The notes below the pieces were generated by a model that saw nothing but the letters and a program-made list of their open reading frames with translations, made no database searches and was not told where the DNA came from. From Limimorpha sp051875555 (GTDB lineage: Bacteria; Bacteroidota; Bacteroidia; Bacteroidales; F082), in contig JBJEGZ010000017.1 in assembly GCA_051875555.1 (NCBI GenBank), forward strand, positions 1-64,000: a stretch of 64,000 bases of DNA, given 5' to 3'. Positions 52,846-61,689 of the stretch are shown piece by piece. The translations under genes were made by a program, and so were the position numbers. Position 1 is the stretch's first letter; each line of letters starts with the position of its first letter.

Positions 52846-54420
52846 ATGAATAGTGAAAGTATAAAAAGAACAGGAATAATTAAATCCAAAAGCATTGAAA
52901 CGCCCATTGATTTGCTTAATAATCAAGGACGTATTCCACCTCAGGCAATTGATTTGGAAGAGGTTGTGTTAGGGGCTTTGATGTTAGAAAAAGACGCGGT
53001 CAATGCGGTGATTGACATTCTTTCGCCGGAAGTGTTTTACAAGGAAGCGCATCAGTTGATTTTCGCGGCCATAAAAGACTTATTCACAAAATCGGAGCCC
53101 ATCGACATATTAACGGTGACAAACCGCCTAAAAAGCACCAACGACTTAGATGCTGTAGGAGGGCCATATTACATCTCACAGTTGACAAACCGCGTTGTCT
53201 CGTCAGCGAATATCGAATACCACACGCGCATCATTCTCCAGAAACACATTCAGCGACAATTGATTCAGATTTCTTCTGAGACAATAAAAGAGGCTTACGA
53301 AGACAGTGCCGACGTATTTGACCTGTTAGACAGAGCGGAGAACAAGTTGTTCCAGATAAGCGAGAACAACTTACGACGCAATTACGACCAGATGCCCGAC
53401 CTTGTGAAACTCGCGATAGATGATATTGAGAAAGCGAAGAACTCCGGTTCGCAGTTGCGCGGAGTGCCTTCAGGGTACACCGAGCTTGACAGGATAACAC
53501 AAGGCTGGCAGAAGTCGGATCTCATAATTCTTGCCGCTCGTCCGAGTATGGGTAAGACGGCATTTGCATTGAACATGGCGCGCAACGCCGCCGTCGATTT
53601 CAACAAGCCCATAGCGTTTTTCTCACTTGAAATGTCGTCAGTGCAGTTGGTGACACGTCTGATATCATCAGAGACATCGCTCACTGCCGACAAACTAAGG
53701 ACGGGACGGCTTGAGGAATACGAGTGGCAGCAGCTTAACACAAAAGTCACTCCTTTGATCAACGCAAAAATATTCATCGACGACACGGCTCAGCTCTCTG
53801 TTTTCGACCTCAGAGCGAAATGCCGCCGGTTAAAACAGCAGTATGATATCCAGATGATTTTCATCGACTACCTGCAGCTGATGACCGCCAAAACGGAGAA
53901 GAACGGCAACAGAGAGCAGGAGATCAGCAACATCAGCCGCTCACTCAAGAGTCTGGCTAAAGAGTTAAACATACCGGTACTCGCACTCTCACAGTTGTCG
54001 CGTAGTGTGGAGACAAGGCCAGGCTCTAAGAAACCTATACTTTCCGACCTTCGAGAGTCAGGTGCCATCGAGCAAGACGCGGACATGGTCCTTTTCATCT
54101 ATCGTCCAGAGTATTATGGACTTAACGAAGACGAAGAGCATACCTCGACGAAAGGCAAGGCTATAGTTAGTATTGCAAAACACAGAAACGGCAAACTTGG
54201 AGATGTAGAGCTGCGCTTCGTTGGACAATACGCACGTTTCGAAGACATCGAAATGGACTATACCAAGAAGTTCGGAGGCGACAAGAGTTTCAATGGGGGA
54301 CAAAACAACAAAAACGATGGTTTAAGCAGTACAATGCAATTCTCACCGAACTCAAACTTCGGAAATATCCCAGGAGCACAAAATGAGAGACGAATCGGCT
54401 CTAAGATGAATGATGAATAA
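52846..54420 (+). CDS. dnaB: Replicative DNA helicase
   Basis: 524 residues. N-terminal DnaB domain begins PPQAIDLEEVVLGALMLEKDAV; the RecA-like helicase domain has Walker A ARPSMGKTAFALNMA (231-245), the conserved FFSLEMSSVQLVTRLIS, Walker B MIFIDYLQLM and the Arg-finger region KHRNGKLGDVELRF. It is the hexameric fork helicase. The N-terminus carries a short variable extension (about 28 residues), and a Asn/Gly-rich tail follows the helicase domain. No alternative start fits, so the ATG that touches the promoter is used. Confidence 0.97.
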   Translation: MNSESIKRTGIIKSKSIETPIDLLNNQGRIPPQAIDLEEVVLGALMLEKDAVNAVIDILSPEVFYKEAHQLIFAAIKDLFTKSEPIDILTVTNRLKSTNDLDAVGGPYYISQLTNRVVSSANIEYHTRIILQKHIQRQLIQISSETIKEAYEDSADVFDLLDRAENKLFQISENNLRRNYDQMPDLVKLAIDDIEKAKNSGSQLRGVPSGYTELDRITQGWQKSDLIILAARPSMGKTAFALNMARNAAVDFNKPIAFFSLEMSSVQLVTRLISSETSLTADKLRTGRLEEYEWQQLNTKVTPLINAKIFIDDTAQLSVFDLRAKCRRLKQQYDIQMIFIDYLQLMTAKTEKNGNREQEISNISRSLKSLAKELNIPVLALSQLSRSVETRPGSKKPILSDLRESGAIEQDADMVLFIYRPEYYGLNEDEEHTSTKGKAIVSIAKHRNGKLGDVELRFVGQYARFEDIEMDYTKKFGGDKSFNGGQNNKNDGLSSTMQFSPNSNFGNIPGAQNERRIGSKMNDE

Positions 54421-54555
54421 AAAGTTATTCATATAAATCTATCGTTTGTGGTCTCCACTTATCTGAGATACAAAGGAATAGAGGAGCTGTCACCAGCTGG
54501 CCGGTCCTATTTCTTTTGCAGTAAGTGATAAGCACCGAATCATTGAAACGGGGGA
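54421..54555. other. Short gap after dnaB
   Basis: About 135 bases between the dnaB stop and the terminator at 54556, with no ORF. One small complementarity (AGCTG/CAGCT near 54490-54506) is visible, but nothing supports an RNA gene; it is best read as 3' untranslated sequence. Confidence 0.4.
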
Positions 54556-54593
54556 AAAAAACGTGGGGCACGAGATCGTACCCCACGTTTTTT
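54556..54593. terminator. Bidirectional intrinsic terminator
   Basis: AAAAAACGTGGGG (54556-54568) pairs with CCCCACGTTTTTT (54581-54593), a 13-pair stem with a 12-base loop and T's on both strands. It lies between convergent dnaB and carbamate kinase genes. Confidence 0.92.
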
Positions 54594-54617
54594 AATAGAG
54601 GCCACTCTATGAACGAG

Positions 54618-55556
54618 TTACTTCACAATTCTTGTTCCTGCGCTATAGTTGCCAAGGCTTGATGCGTCGGTGATGACAGCCTCATGGCCTGTCTCTTCCA
54701 CGAACTTAATAGCGGCGCGCATTTTCGGTGCCATTGATCCTTCAGTAAACTGTCCGTCAGCGAGGTGTTTCTTAGCTTCTTCAACAGTGATTCTGCCGAG
54801 AGCCGTTTCATTTTCCTTACGGAAATTAATATAAGCCTGCGGGACATCGGTTAAAATATAGAACTCATCGGCTTTAACGCTAACAGCTGCCAGTGCAGAG
54901 GCGAGGTCTTTGTCGATAACGGCCTCAACGCCAGTGTAATAGCCGTCTTTCTCAATTACAGGAATACCGCCGCCACCTACAGTTACCACTATATTTCCAG
55001 CGTCTGCGAGTTGTTTGACAATATCTATATTGGCGATTTTTATTGGTTTGGGAGACGGGACAACTTTTCTCCAGCCCCTTCCCTTTGGGTCTTCATTAAA
55101 CACCGAGCCTGTCGCCGCTGCGTAATTATCAGCCTCTTCCTTTGTATAATAAGGTCCGACAGGTTTTGTTGGATTTTGGAACATCGGGTCATTACTGTCA
55201 ACAACGACCTGTGTCACCAATGTAACGATATTCCTATTGACATTAGCCCTTGACATAACCTTTCTAAAACCGGTCTCAATAAGGTAACCGATTGAGCCTT
55301 GGGTCTCAGACACACAGAAATCCATCGGCATCGACTGAACATTGAAGGCCTTTGCGCCAGCCTCATGTTGAAGCATCACGTTACCGACCTGTGGGCCGTT
55401 ACCGTGTCCGATAATAATTTTACAATCCTGCTTTACAAAACTCATAAGAGCCTCGCATGTTTCTGTAACATTCTGAATCTGTTCAGAATATGTTCCCTTT
55501 TGATTACTTCTAAGTAATGCGTTTCCACCAAGTGCAACTACTACTAATCTACTCAT
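54618..55556 (-). CDS. arcC: Carbamate kinase
   Basis: 312 residues, amino acid kinase fold. Motifs: VVALGGNALLRS, IIGHGNGPQVGNVMLQHE, IPVIEKDGYYTGVEAVIDKDLASA and GSMAPKMRAAIKFVEETG. It transfers phosphate between carbamoyl phosphate and ADP, normally at the end of the arginine deiminase or allantoin/agmatine pathways. No arginine deiminase or transcarbamylase gene is present in the window. The upstream lipoprotein gene is only six bases away, suggesting an operon. Confidence 0.95.
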   Translation of the reverse strand: MSRLVVVALGGNALLRSNQKGTYSEQIQNVTETCEALMSFVKQDCKIIIGHGNGPQVGNVMLQHEAGAKAFNVQSMPMDFCVSETQGSIGYLIETGFRKVMSRANVNRNIVTLVTQVVVDSNDPMFQNPTKPVGPYYTKEEADNYAAATGSVFNEDPKGRGWRKVVPSPKPIKIANIDIVKQLADAGNIVVTVGGGGIPVIEKDGYYTGVEAVIDKDLASALAAVSVKADEFYILTDVPQAYINFRKENETALGRITVEEAKKHLADGQFTEGSMAPKMRAAIKFVEETGHEAVITDASSLGNYSAGTRIVK

Positions 55557-55562
55557 AGTTAT

Positions 55563-55904
55563 TTATTTTTCAATTTTTCTCTTATATGTAAGCGAATATC
55601 CAGCCTGAGACAAAACGAGTTCGTCATCAGTGACGCTTTCTATTTTCAAAGTATCTATGAACTCACCTTTTGAATAGCCAGAGTACTCTCCCGTGATAAT
55701 CAACAAATCGCCATCTTTACTCCATGTATTAAAATGGACGAAATCAATATTGATATCCTCTGCGACCCCACCTTTATACAAGACAAAGCCCTGCTCTTGA
55801 GTATAGCTGGTTTCCGGTTGTATCCATGTCCCTTCAATTGAAGGCGAGCATGAAACTAATAAAAACGACAGTGCCATAGCACCAAACAAAAATATTTTCA
55901 TCAT
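55563..55904 (-). CDS. Small Lipocalin_3-like lipoprotein
   Basis: 113 residues. The signal peptide ends in a lipobox (LLVSCSPS, Cys about 19). The mature part opens with IEGTWIQP, then YKGGVAEDINIDFVHFNTWSKDGDLLIITGEYSG, matching the small lipocalin-like beta-barrel lipoproteins common in Bacteroidales. Ligand is unknown. It precedes carbamate kinase by six bases and follows a 339-base gap with a promoter at 56227. Confidence 0.7.
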   Translation of the reverse strand: MMKIFLFGAMALSFLLVSCSPSIEGTWIQPETSYTQEQGFVLYKGGVAEDINIDFVHFNTWSKDGDLLIITGEYSGYSKGEFIDTLKIESVTDDELVLSQAGYSLTYKRKIEK

Positions 55905-56243
55905 ATATAGTATATTTTCATCAAATCATCTTGAATCATTACAAACAAAAAAATGCCGCACCTGATATTAAAGCGAGAAACACCATTAATATCTGACACT
56001 ACACTGTTGAAATACAATCAAAAACGTCAGTTCATCACACATTCGCAAGCATAGAAGTATGAAAGAACGAAAGATATTATACATCATACAGGCCTTCGCC
56101 ATCACAAAGTTTGCAACATCAACATTATCAATAAGATAATATCAAATTGAAAAACAAAAAAGCGACAGCAAGAACCAAAGATTGTATTTATGCTGTAACT
56201 ATCAGTTTAACCATAAAAATTCCGTGCAAATTTACATTTTTTT
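55905..56243 (-). other. 339-base gap, no recognised gene
   Basis: The only clear signal is a -7 box at 56227-56234 pointing toward the lipoprotein gene, giving a leader of about 315 bases. Small minus-strand frames of eight codons (just after the box) and about 38 codons are present, but neither has support beyond an ATG. A decayed gene or a structured leader is possible. Confidence 0.4.
56227..56234 (-). promoter_or_regulatory. Bacteroidota -7 box, long leader to the lipoprotein/carbamate kinase unit
   Basis: TAAATTTG on the minus strand; the nearest annotated gene downstream, at 55904, is 322 bases away. Confidence 0.5.
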
Positions 56244-56951
56244 TCAATCCAAATAATAATCTTTTAAAAAGACTTTAAAATCTTCTGTATAAGAATGGTC
56301 GGAATGCCTGATAACGAAAGTCTCGAATGATGTTTCTACAGTTCCAAGCACCAGTTGCATATTAACCCTATTGGGCTGTTTTCCTTCTATAGGGATCACA
56401 AGCATTTCCTTTTGAAGGGAAAAACCTTGATTTTCAGCCTCTTTAAGAAACGTTCTCGATTCAACCTCAGGAAGGACCAGAGCGAATCGACCTGTTGGTT
56501 TCAACACTTTCTTAGCGGACGAGAGCAATTCGGCATAACTGAGGTTGCCGGCATGTCGAGCCAAATCCTTTTTCTCACTAACCGGACGGTTATCCCCGAA
56601 AAAATACGGAGGATTAGACACCACCAAATCGTATTTCGCTATATTTGAATTGGCAAAGACCCTTATATCGCAATGATATGCAGTGAGTTTGTCGCTCCAT
56701 GCGGAATTGTAAAAATTTTGTGACGCCTCTTCAAATGAGTCTCTGTCAATATCAACAGCATCAGCGTGTCTTATCCCTTTTTGCGCGAGCATAAGCGGAA
56801 TAAGTCCGCAACCTGTTCCAATATCAAGCACATAGTCGGTACCGCTAACCTCCACCCAGCGGGAAAGCATAATCGCATCAGTCCCGATTTTCATTGTCGA
56901 GCGATGATGGAAAAGCCCGAACTTCTTGAAAAAAAAAGGCCGACTATCCAT
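56244..56951 (-). CDS. tRNA1(Val) A37 N6-methyltransferase (TrmN6/YfiC family)
   Basis: 235 residues. SAM-binding motif I is VLDIGTGCGLIPLMLAQK, the acidic loop AVDIDRDSF follows, and the catalytic motif is LVVSNPPYFFGDNRP, the N6-adenine type NPPY. The N-terminal FFFKKFGLFHHRSTMKIGTDAIMLSRW is the family opening. It methylates A37 of tRNA-Val in Escherichia coli. The start ATG 56951 is one base after the rimM stop, so the two are translationally linked; the frame extends upstream within rimM but that part is not family-like. Confidence 0.9.
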   Translation of the reverse strand: MDSRPFFFKKFGLFHHRSTMKIGTDAIMLSRWVEVSGTDYVLDIGTGCGLIPLMLAQKGIRHADAVDIDRDSFEEASQNFYNSAWSDKLTAYHCDIRVFANSNIAKYDLVVSNPPYFFGDNRPVSEKKDLARHAGNLSYAELLSSAKKVLKPTGRFALVLPEVESRTFLKEAENQGFSLQKEMLVIPIEGKQPNRVNMQLVLGTVETSFETFVIRHSDHSYTEDFKVFLKDYYLD

Positions 56952-56952
56952 A

Positions 56953-57480
56953 TTACATATTGAGGTACATGTTAACAAGCCCTTCTGGAGTCCTGACCAC
57001 TATCGACTTCTCTTTTTTCACAATTTTTGTGATAATGTCGTCGTGTACCGGTATCAGTATCTCCTTTCCGTCTTTCATGACTTGGATAACAGCCTGGGTA
57101 GGATATTCGATTACGTCAGAAATCTTTCCGATTTCCCCGAGAGACTCATCAAAGAGAGTGAAACCGATGATCTCGCTATAATAAAAATCGTCTTCGTCAA
57201 GTTCAGGTAAAAATTCATTTGGAAGGAAGACACTCTTGCCAACGAAAAAAGAAGCTTTCTCCAATGTATCCACGCCTTGAAAGTAAAGGAACATCTTGTC
57301 ACCCCTAATGATTTGTTTATCAATGAAGTAAGGAATCATATTCTTATTCTCATCAATGAGCAGGTATTTCAAATCCGTAAAATCACCTGGGTTGGCGACA
57401 TCTATTTTCAGTGTCAACTCGCCTTTCAGACCATGGGTTTTTGTTATCTTTCCGAAAAAGAAGCAGTTATCTTTTGTCAT
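56953..57480 (-). CDS. rimM: Ribosome maturation factor RimM
   Basis: 175 residues, normal size. It has the N-terminal RimM barrel (CFFFGKITKTHGLKGELTLKIDV) and the C-terminal PRC-barrel (YYSEIIGFTLFDESLGEIGKISDVIEYPTQAVIQV, then ILIPVHDDIITKIVKKEKSIVVRTPEGLVNMYL). RimM binds S19 and assists 30S head assembly. The start at ATG 57480 fits the family; the frame extends to 57525 through the promoter. Confidence 0.94.
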   Translation of the reverse strand: MTKDNCFFFGKITKTHGLKGELTLKIDVANPGDFTDLKYLLIDENKNMIPYFIDKQIIRGDKMFLYFQGVDTLEKASFFVGKSVFLPNEFLPELDEDDFYYSEIIGFTLFDESLGEIGKISDVIEYPTQAVIQVMKDGKEILIPVHDDIITKIVKKEKSIVVRTPEGLVNMYLNM

Positions 57481-57493
57481 TACTATTTTTTTG

Positions 57494-57526
57494 CAAAAAT
57501 AATAAAAAGAACAAGACGAAAGCAAA
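57494..57526 (-). promoter_or_regulatory. Bacteroidota promoter (-33 TTTG and -7 TATTTTTG) for rimM/trmN6
   Basis: On the minus strand TTTG (57523-57526), a 21-base spacer and TATTTTTG (57494-57501), then 13 bases to ATG 57480. Confidence 0.7.
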
Positions 57527-57539
57527 GGATAAAATTATG

Positions 57540-57547
57540 TAATTTTG
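57540..57547 (+). promoter_or_regulatory. Bacteroidota -7 box for the putative manganese transporter
   Basis: TAATTTTG, 22 bases before ATG 57570; divergent from the rimM promoter. Confidence 0.65.
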
Positions 57548-57569
57548 CATCCGTAAAAAAAAGAGATTG

Positions 57570-58769
57570 ATGACGCTGCACAGTTTATATATGATATTGC
57601 AACAGACGTTGATTATCACTGCGTTTGTGCTGGGAATGATGATGATTATCGAGTATATCAACACAAAGACAGGAGGGATATGGTCGAAAAAGTTGCAATC
57701 GTCGCCGTGGATACAGATAGTTATTGGAGCGGTAATGGGAATAATTCCCGGTTGTTTAGGCACATACACCATTGTATCGCTATACATTCACAGGGTTGTG
57801 AATTTCCCCGCGCTCATGGCTGCGTTGATTGCCACAGCAGGTGACGAGTCTTTCTTCATGTTCTCTATTTTTCCAACTAAGGCATTGAAAATAAGCATAA
57901 TACTTTTCATTTTAGCCATCATTACCGGCATTGTGCTTCAGTTAACGATGAAGAATAAATTCATCGGACTATATGAGAAATCATTTCCGTTGCACGATGA
58001 CAATGACGATTGCCATGGACACAGACAGGGTCATCATAAAAAAAGCATCAAGAGTATATCATTTGTCAGGGCGTTGCTTATCACTATGTGTATCATTATC
58101 TTAGGTCTGGTTGCGAGTGGAGTCATCGATGGTCAGCATCAGTTAAACATGCTTATGGGAGGGGCGAGTGAGGAGTCAGTAATCGAGTCGTACGGTATTG
58201 AGCATCAGCACAATTGTGATATTCACAAGCATGGTGACAGTTGTTGTGAGACAGAGGCGCATGAGAGGGATGGAGAGATTCACGGCGATCACGATCATGG
58301 AGGAGAGGCCGATTGGATACGTTATTCATTGATAGCGATGTTCACAATAATATTAATCATTGTGATTGTTGCAAAAGAGCATTTCTTGGAAGAGCATTTA
58401 TGGGAGCATGTCATCAAGGTACATTTGCCAAAAGTATTCTTATGGACATTTGGCGTAATACTCGCGCTAACCATCATCAACAATTATATTGATATTCAGG
58501 GGTTAATAAACAAGAACCAGTATATTGTACTTATTGCGGCTATATTAATAGGCATGATACCGCAATCGGGGCCACATTTAATTTTCGTCATATTGTTTGC
58601 CCAAGGATACATTCCAACAAGCATTTTGTTAGCGAGTTCGATAGTACAAGACGGGCACGGAGCCCTTCCATTGCTGGCTGAGTCCCGGAAGGCATTTCTG
58701 CTATCAAAAGGAATCAGCGCGGCAATAGGAGCTTTAGTTGGGATAATCGGCTTGTTACTTGGATTCTAA
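57570..58769 (+). CDS. Putative manganese/metal transporter with histidine-rich loops
   Basis: 399-residue membrane protein with about ten transmembrane helices. It resembles the family named putative manganese transporter or arsenic-efflux-like (11 TM), with paired segments IVIGAVMGIIPGCLGTYTIVSLY and, near the end, LIAAILIGMIPQSGPHLIFVILFAQG, the duplicated GMIPxxGPH-type signature. Two loops are rich in His, Asp and Cys: DDNDDCHGHRQGHHKK near 147-162 and HQHNCDIHKHGDSCCETEAH near 210-230 through DHDHGGE. These probably bind metal. Start is ATG 57570 (a TTG precedes it). Its end overlaps the convergent thiD by 15 bases. Substrate is uncertain. Confidence 0.78.
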   Translation: MTLHSLYMILQQTLIITAFVLGMMMIIEYINTKTGGIWSKKLQSSPWIQIVIGAVMGIIPGCLGTYTIVSLYIHRVVNFPALMAALIATAGDESFFMFSIFPTKALKISIILFILAIITGIVLQLTMKNKFIGLYEKSFPLHDDNDDCHGHRQGHHKKSIKSISFVRALLITMCIIILGLVASGVIDGQHQLNMLMGGASEESVIESYGIEHQHNCDIHKHGDSCCETEAHERDGEIHGDHDHGGEADWIRYSLIAMFTIILIIVIVAKEHFLEEHLWEHVIKVHLPKVFLWTFGVILALTIINNYIDIQGLINKNQYIVLIAAILIGMIPQSGPHLIFVILFAQGYIPTSILLASSIVQDGHGALPLLAESRKAFLLSKGISAAIGALVGIIGLLLGF

Positions 58770-59579
58770 GAAATTCCAAAGATGATAGAAGTGTTTTACG
58801 GGTCCGAAGCCGTTACCGATTTTATATTCAGCGCCAGACACAATAGCGTCATTGATATACTGTTTTGCCGCCGCCGCCGCTGCTGGCAGTGACAAACCTC
58901 TGGCGAGCATAGAGGCGAAAGCAGACGACATAGTGCAACCCGTTCCATGAGTGTTTTTCGTATGTATTCTGACTGAAGGCAGCTCGTACATCTTTTTATT
59001 CTCAACATCATAGAATATATCTACAAGTTTCTCTTCGGTAAGATGTCCGGCTTTCAGAAGAACCGAAGCGCCAGTTTTCTCGGCAAGCATGACGGCCGCA
59101 TCAGGAAGTTCGTCTTGTTGTGAGAGTTCCTTCCCGCCAAGAAGTATCTCCGCCTCTGGTATATTCGGGGTGATAACCCTTGCTTTGGGCATAAGCACGT
59201 TTATCAGAGAGTCGATCGCAGAATCCTCAATAAGCCTATGCCCGGATGTAGAGACCATGACAGGGTCGAGGACGACATTCTCCAATGGGAACTTGTCAAG
59301 CATTTTTCGGATACCGCACACCACCTCTGATGAATGCAGCATACCTATTTTGACAGCATCGGCGCCAATATCTTCAATAACAGCGGCGATCTGTTGTTCG
59401 ATAATATCAACAGGCACAGGGTGTACAGCGGTAACACCCAAAGTGTTTTGGACTGTGATAGCAGTAATAGCTGAAGCGGCATAGCATCCACAAGCCGAGA
59501 TGGTCTTGATGTCAGCTTGTACACCGGCGCCACCGCCAGAGTCACTACCGGCTATTGTCAATACTCTTTTATAATTCAT
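58755..59579 (-). CDS. thiD: Hydroxymethylpyrimidine (phosphate) kinase
   Basis: 274 residues of the ribokinase family. N-terminal AGSDSGGGAGVQADIKTISACG, VLDPVMVSTSGHRL, and the nucleotide-binding/anion-hole region THGTGCTMSSAFASMLA. It phosphorylates HMP and HMP-P to HMP-PP for thiamin synthesis. It is the last gene of the TPP-controlled operon, 47 bases after thiE-tenA. No distinct terminator was seen; its end overlaps the convergent transporter gene. Confidence 0.95.
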   Translation of the reverse strand: MNYKRVLTIAGSDSGGGAGVQADIKTISACGCYAASAITAITVQNTLGVTAVHPVPVDIIEQQIAAVIEDIGADAVKIGMLHSSEVVCGIRKMLDKFPLENVVLDPVMVSTSGHRLIEDSAIDSLINVLMPKARVITPNIPEAEILLGGKELSQQDELPDAAVMLAEKTGASVLLKAGHLTEEKLVDIFYDVENKKMYELPSVRIHTKNTHGTGCTMSSAFASMLARGLSLPAAAAAAKQYINDAIVSGAEYKIGNGFGPVKHFYHLWNFLESK

Positions 59580-59626
59580 AATGATAACTTTTACATCAAC
59601 ATATTAATAACCAACATATTACCGCA

Positions 59627-60895
59627 TCAATACACTTGATTCCAGAAACGCCATTCAAATTCTGTCGCGGTTACGAAAGCGTTTCGCATTGCTGCTCTGC
59701 GTTGCGGTGAAACTTTTTCAGCCAAGTCATTGACAAGGGCGATAGTGTTTTTGACCCCATCGTCCATCATTTCGGAAGAATAGCAAGAAATCCACTCATG
59801 ATAAGGATTGTCCTGACCATTTTTCTCTATACTCACAATATATTTCCCCACCTCGTTATACACCCACATACAAGGAAGCATTGCAGCCATCGACATAGTA
59901 AGGTCTTTAGAATCAATAAACTGCCGTGTAAAGCGCATATAATCAATGGTGCCTTGCATGGCAGGTGCGTCGAGACAGCCATACTTTTCCATAAGATTAT
60001 TATGCATTGTCTCTTCCGCTTCCATTCCATCGTGGGCAAACTTTGTAAACAAGTCTTTCATTTTCCCTTCAGGAAGCATGTCAGCAAGTTTGAAGAACTC
60101 AACGGAATAATTCTCGAGATAAATCCTATCTTGTTGCAAATATTTTATAAACTTCTGCAAAGGGAGTGAGCCTGTTGCCATCTCTTGGATGAAAGGATGC
60201 TGTTTGATACGGTTAATCAGCATGGTGATAGCATTCCAAGCGTTCTCGCACCACGAACCATTAGTCTCTTTGACGATATGGAGCAGAGATTCAGAAGATT
60301 CTCTTGGAGATTCAGAAGACACAATGTCAGATACCACTGCGATACCATCAAGGCCGCAAAGCACAGCATCTTTAGCGGTCAATCGGTTCATGCCGCCAAT
60401 ACCGACCACAGGCAGAGCCGATTCGGCCATAGCCTTACGAACTCCATCTAACTTAAAAGGAGTCTTAGTATCAGTCTTAGTAGGCGTGCCGAAGACAGGT
60501 GACAGCGCAATATAGTCAATATCGAGGCTGTTAGCAACCTGAATATCCGAGAAGTTCTCAACGGAAAGACCGATAATCTTATCATCACCGAGAATAGTAC
60601 GGGCTACATCAACGGGCATATCCGACTGTCCGAGGTGTATGCCGTCTGCGTCTGAGGCGAGAGCGACATCAACTCTATCATTAATAATGAGAGGCACGTT
60701 ATACTGAGAAAGTATTGTCTTCATTTTCTTTGCAATATCCACAAACTCACGGGTACTGCATTGTTTTTCACGAAGTTGGACGATTGTGCATCCTCCTTTC
60801 ACGGCCTCCTCCACTATCCAAAATATATCGCGTCCCGCTGCGAGGTGTCTGTCGGTAACGAGATATAAAGAAAGGTCGAAATCAAACCTACTCAT
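59627..60895 (-). CDS. Thiamin-phosphate synthase fused to TenA
   Basis: 422 residues with two domains. Residues 1-210 are thiamin-phosphate synthase (ThiE): YLVTDRHLA, VQLREKQ, ADGIHLGQSDMPV, ALSPVFGTPTKTD, VVGIGGM and GIAVVSDIV; it joins HMP-PP and HET-P. Residues about 215-422 are TenA (thiaminase II/aminopyrimidine aminohydrolase): conserved Asp256 (QQDRIYLENY), catalytic Cys342 (AAMLPCMWVYNEVG) and the C-terminal Glu in ATEFEWRFW. TenA recovers HMP from degraded thiamin. The start overlaps the thiM stop by four bases. Fusion of the supply and condensation steps fits a salvage operon. Confidence 0.93.
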   Translation of the reverse strand: MSRFDFDLSLYLVTDRHLAAGRDIFWIVEEAVKGGCTIVQLREKQCSTREFVDIAKKMKTILSQYNVPLIINDRVDVALASDADGIHLGQSDMPVDVARTILGDDKIIGLSVENFSDIQVANSLDIDYIALSPVFGTPTKTDTKTPFKLDGVRKAMAESALPVVGIGGMNRLTAKDAVLCGLDGIAVVSDIVSSESPRESSESLLHIVKETNGSWCENAWNAITMLINRIKQHPFIQEMATGSLPLQKFIKYLQQDRIYLENYSVEFFKLADMLPEGKMKDLFTKFAHDGMEAEETMHNNLMEKYGCLDAPAMQGTIDYMRFTRQFIDSKDLTMSMAAMLPCMWVYNEVGKYIVSIEKNGQDNPYHEWISCYSSEMMDDGVKNTIALVNDLAEKVSPQRRAAMRNAFVTATEFEWRFWNQVY

Positions 60896-61686
60896 TGTCT
60901 AACGCAATTTGCGAGTTTCTCTGGAGAAATAGCATACAGTTCATCAACAAAATTAGTAAGTAACGAGCCAGGTCCGACGGATTTCATTGCTGCCAGCTCA
61001 CCTGCCACACCCATCAGGGCCATGGCATGGAGTGAGGCCTGGAACACATCCGGATTAACAGCTGCGAACGCACCTATCATTGAAGAGGCGGTACAGCCCA
61101 TCGCTGTCACGAGAGCCATCATTGAAGAGCCGTTAGTGATAGTCTCTACCCTTTCTCCATCGGTGATGTAGTCTGTTGCTCCACTGATTATTACGACGGC
61201 GCCAATACGTTTGGAGAGAGCCTTGGCGGATTCGAGCGCGTCAGAAGACATTGCGCTACTGTCAACGCCTTTACTTCTGACCTCGGCGTTCATCAGAGAC
61301 ATGATCTCGGAGCCGTTACCTCTAACGACATCTGGATGGCAATAGTTTATCAGTTGCCAAGCCACATCGGTCCTGAAAGATGTCGCTCCTGCTCCAACAG
61401 GATCAAGAACAACTATTCCGCCACGGTCACGCATCGCTCTTCCTGCCGCCATCATTCCCTCTATCCATTGGGAATCCAAGGTCCCGATATTGATAACCAA
61501 TGCTGAAGCGATAGATGTCATTTCCGCTACCTCTTCCACAGCGTGGGCCATCACTGGAGACGCTCCAGCCGCGAGCAAGGCGTTAGCGGAGAAATTCATA
61601 GCCACATAATTAGTGATATTGTGGACTAAAGGAGCTTTTTCCTTTATCGCTCTAAAGTCACGAGCAAGGGATGCTTTATCTATCAT
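60892..61686 (-). CDS. thiM: Hydroxyethylthiazole kinase
   Basis: 264 residues. N-terminal VHNITNYVAMNFSANALLAAGASPVMAHA, VLDPVGAGATSFR and VTAMGCTASSMIGAF are the family signatures. It phosphorylates 5-(2-hydroxyethyl)-4-methylthiazole from the environment, a salvage step; HET-P then joins HMP-PP through ThiE. It starts three bases after the methyltransferase stop and overlaps thiE-tenA, so the operon is tightly packed. Confidence 0.95.
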   Translation of the reverse strand: MIDKASLARDFRAIKEKAPLVHNITNYVAMNFSANALLAAGASPVMAHAVEEVAEMTSIASALVINIGTLDSQWIEGMMAAGRAMRDRGGIVVLDPVGAGATSFRTDVAWQLINYCHPDVVRGNGSEIMSLMNAEVRSKGVDSSAMSSDALESAKALSKRIGAVVIISGATDYITDGERVETITNGSSMMALVTAMGCTASSMIGAFAAVNPDVFQASLHAMALMGVAGELAAMKSVGPGSLLTNFVDELYAISPEKLANCVRQ

Positions 61687-61689
61687 ATA

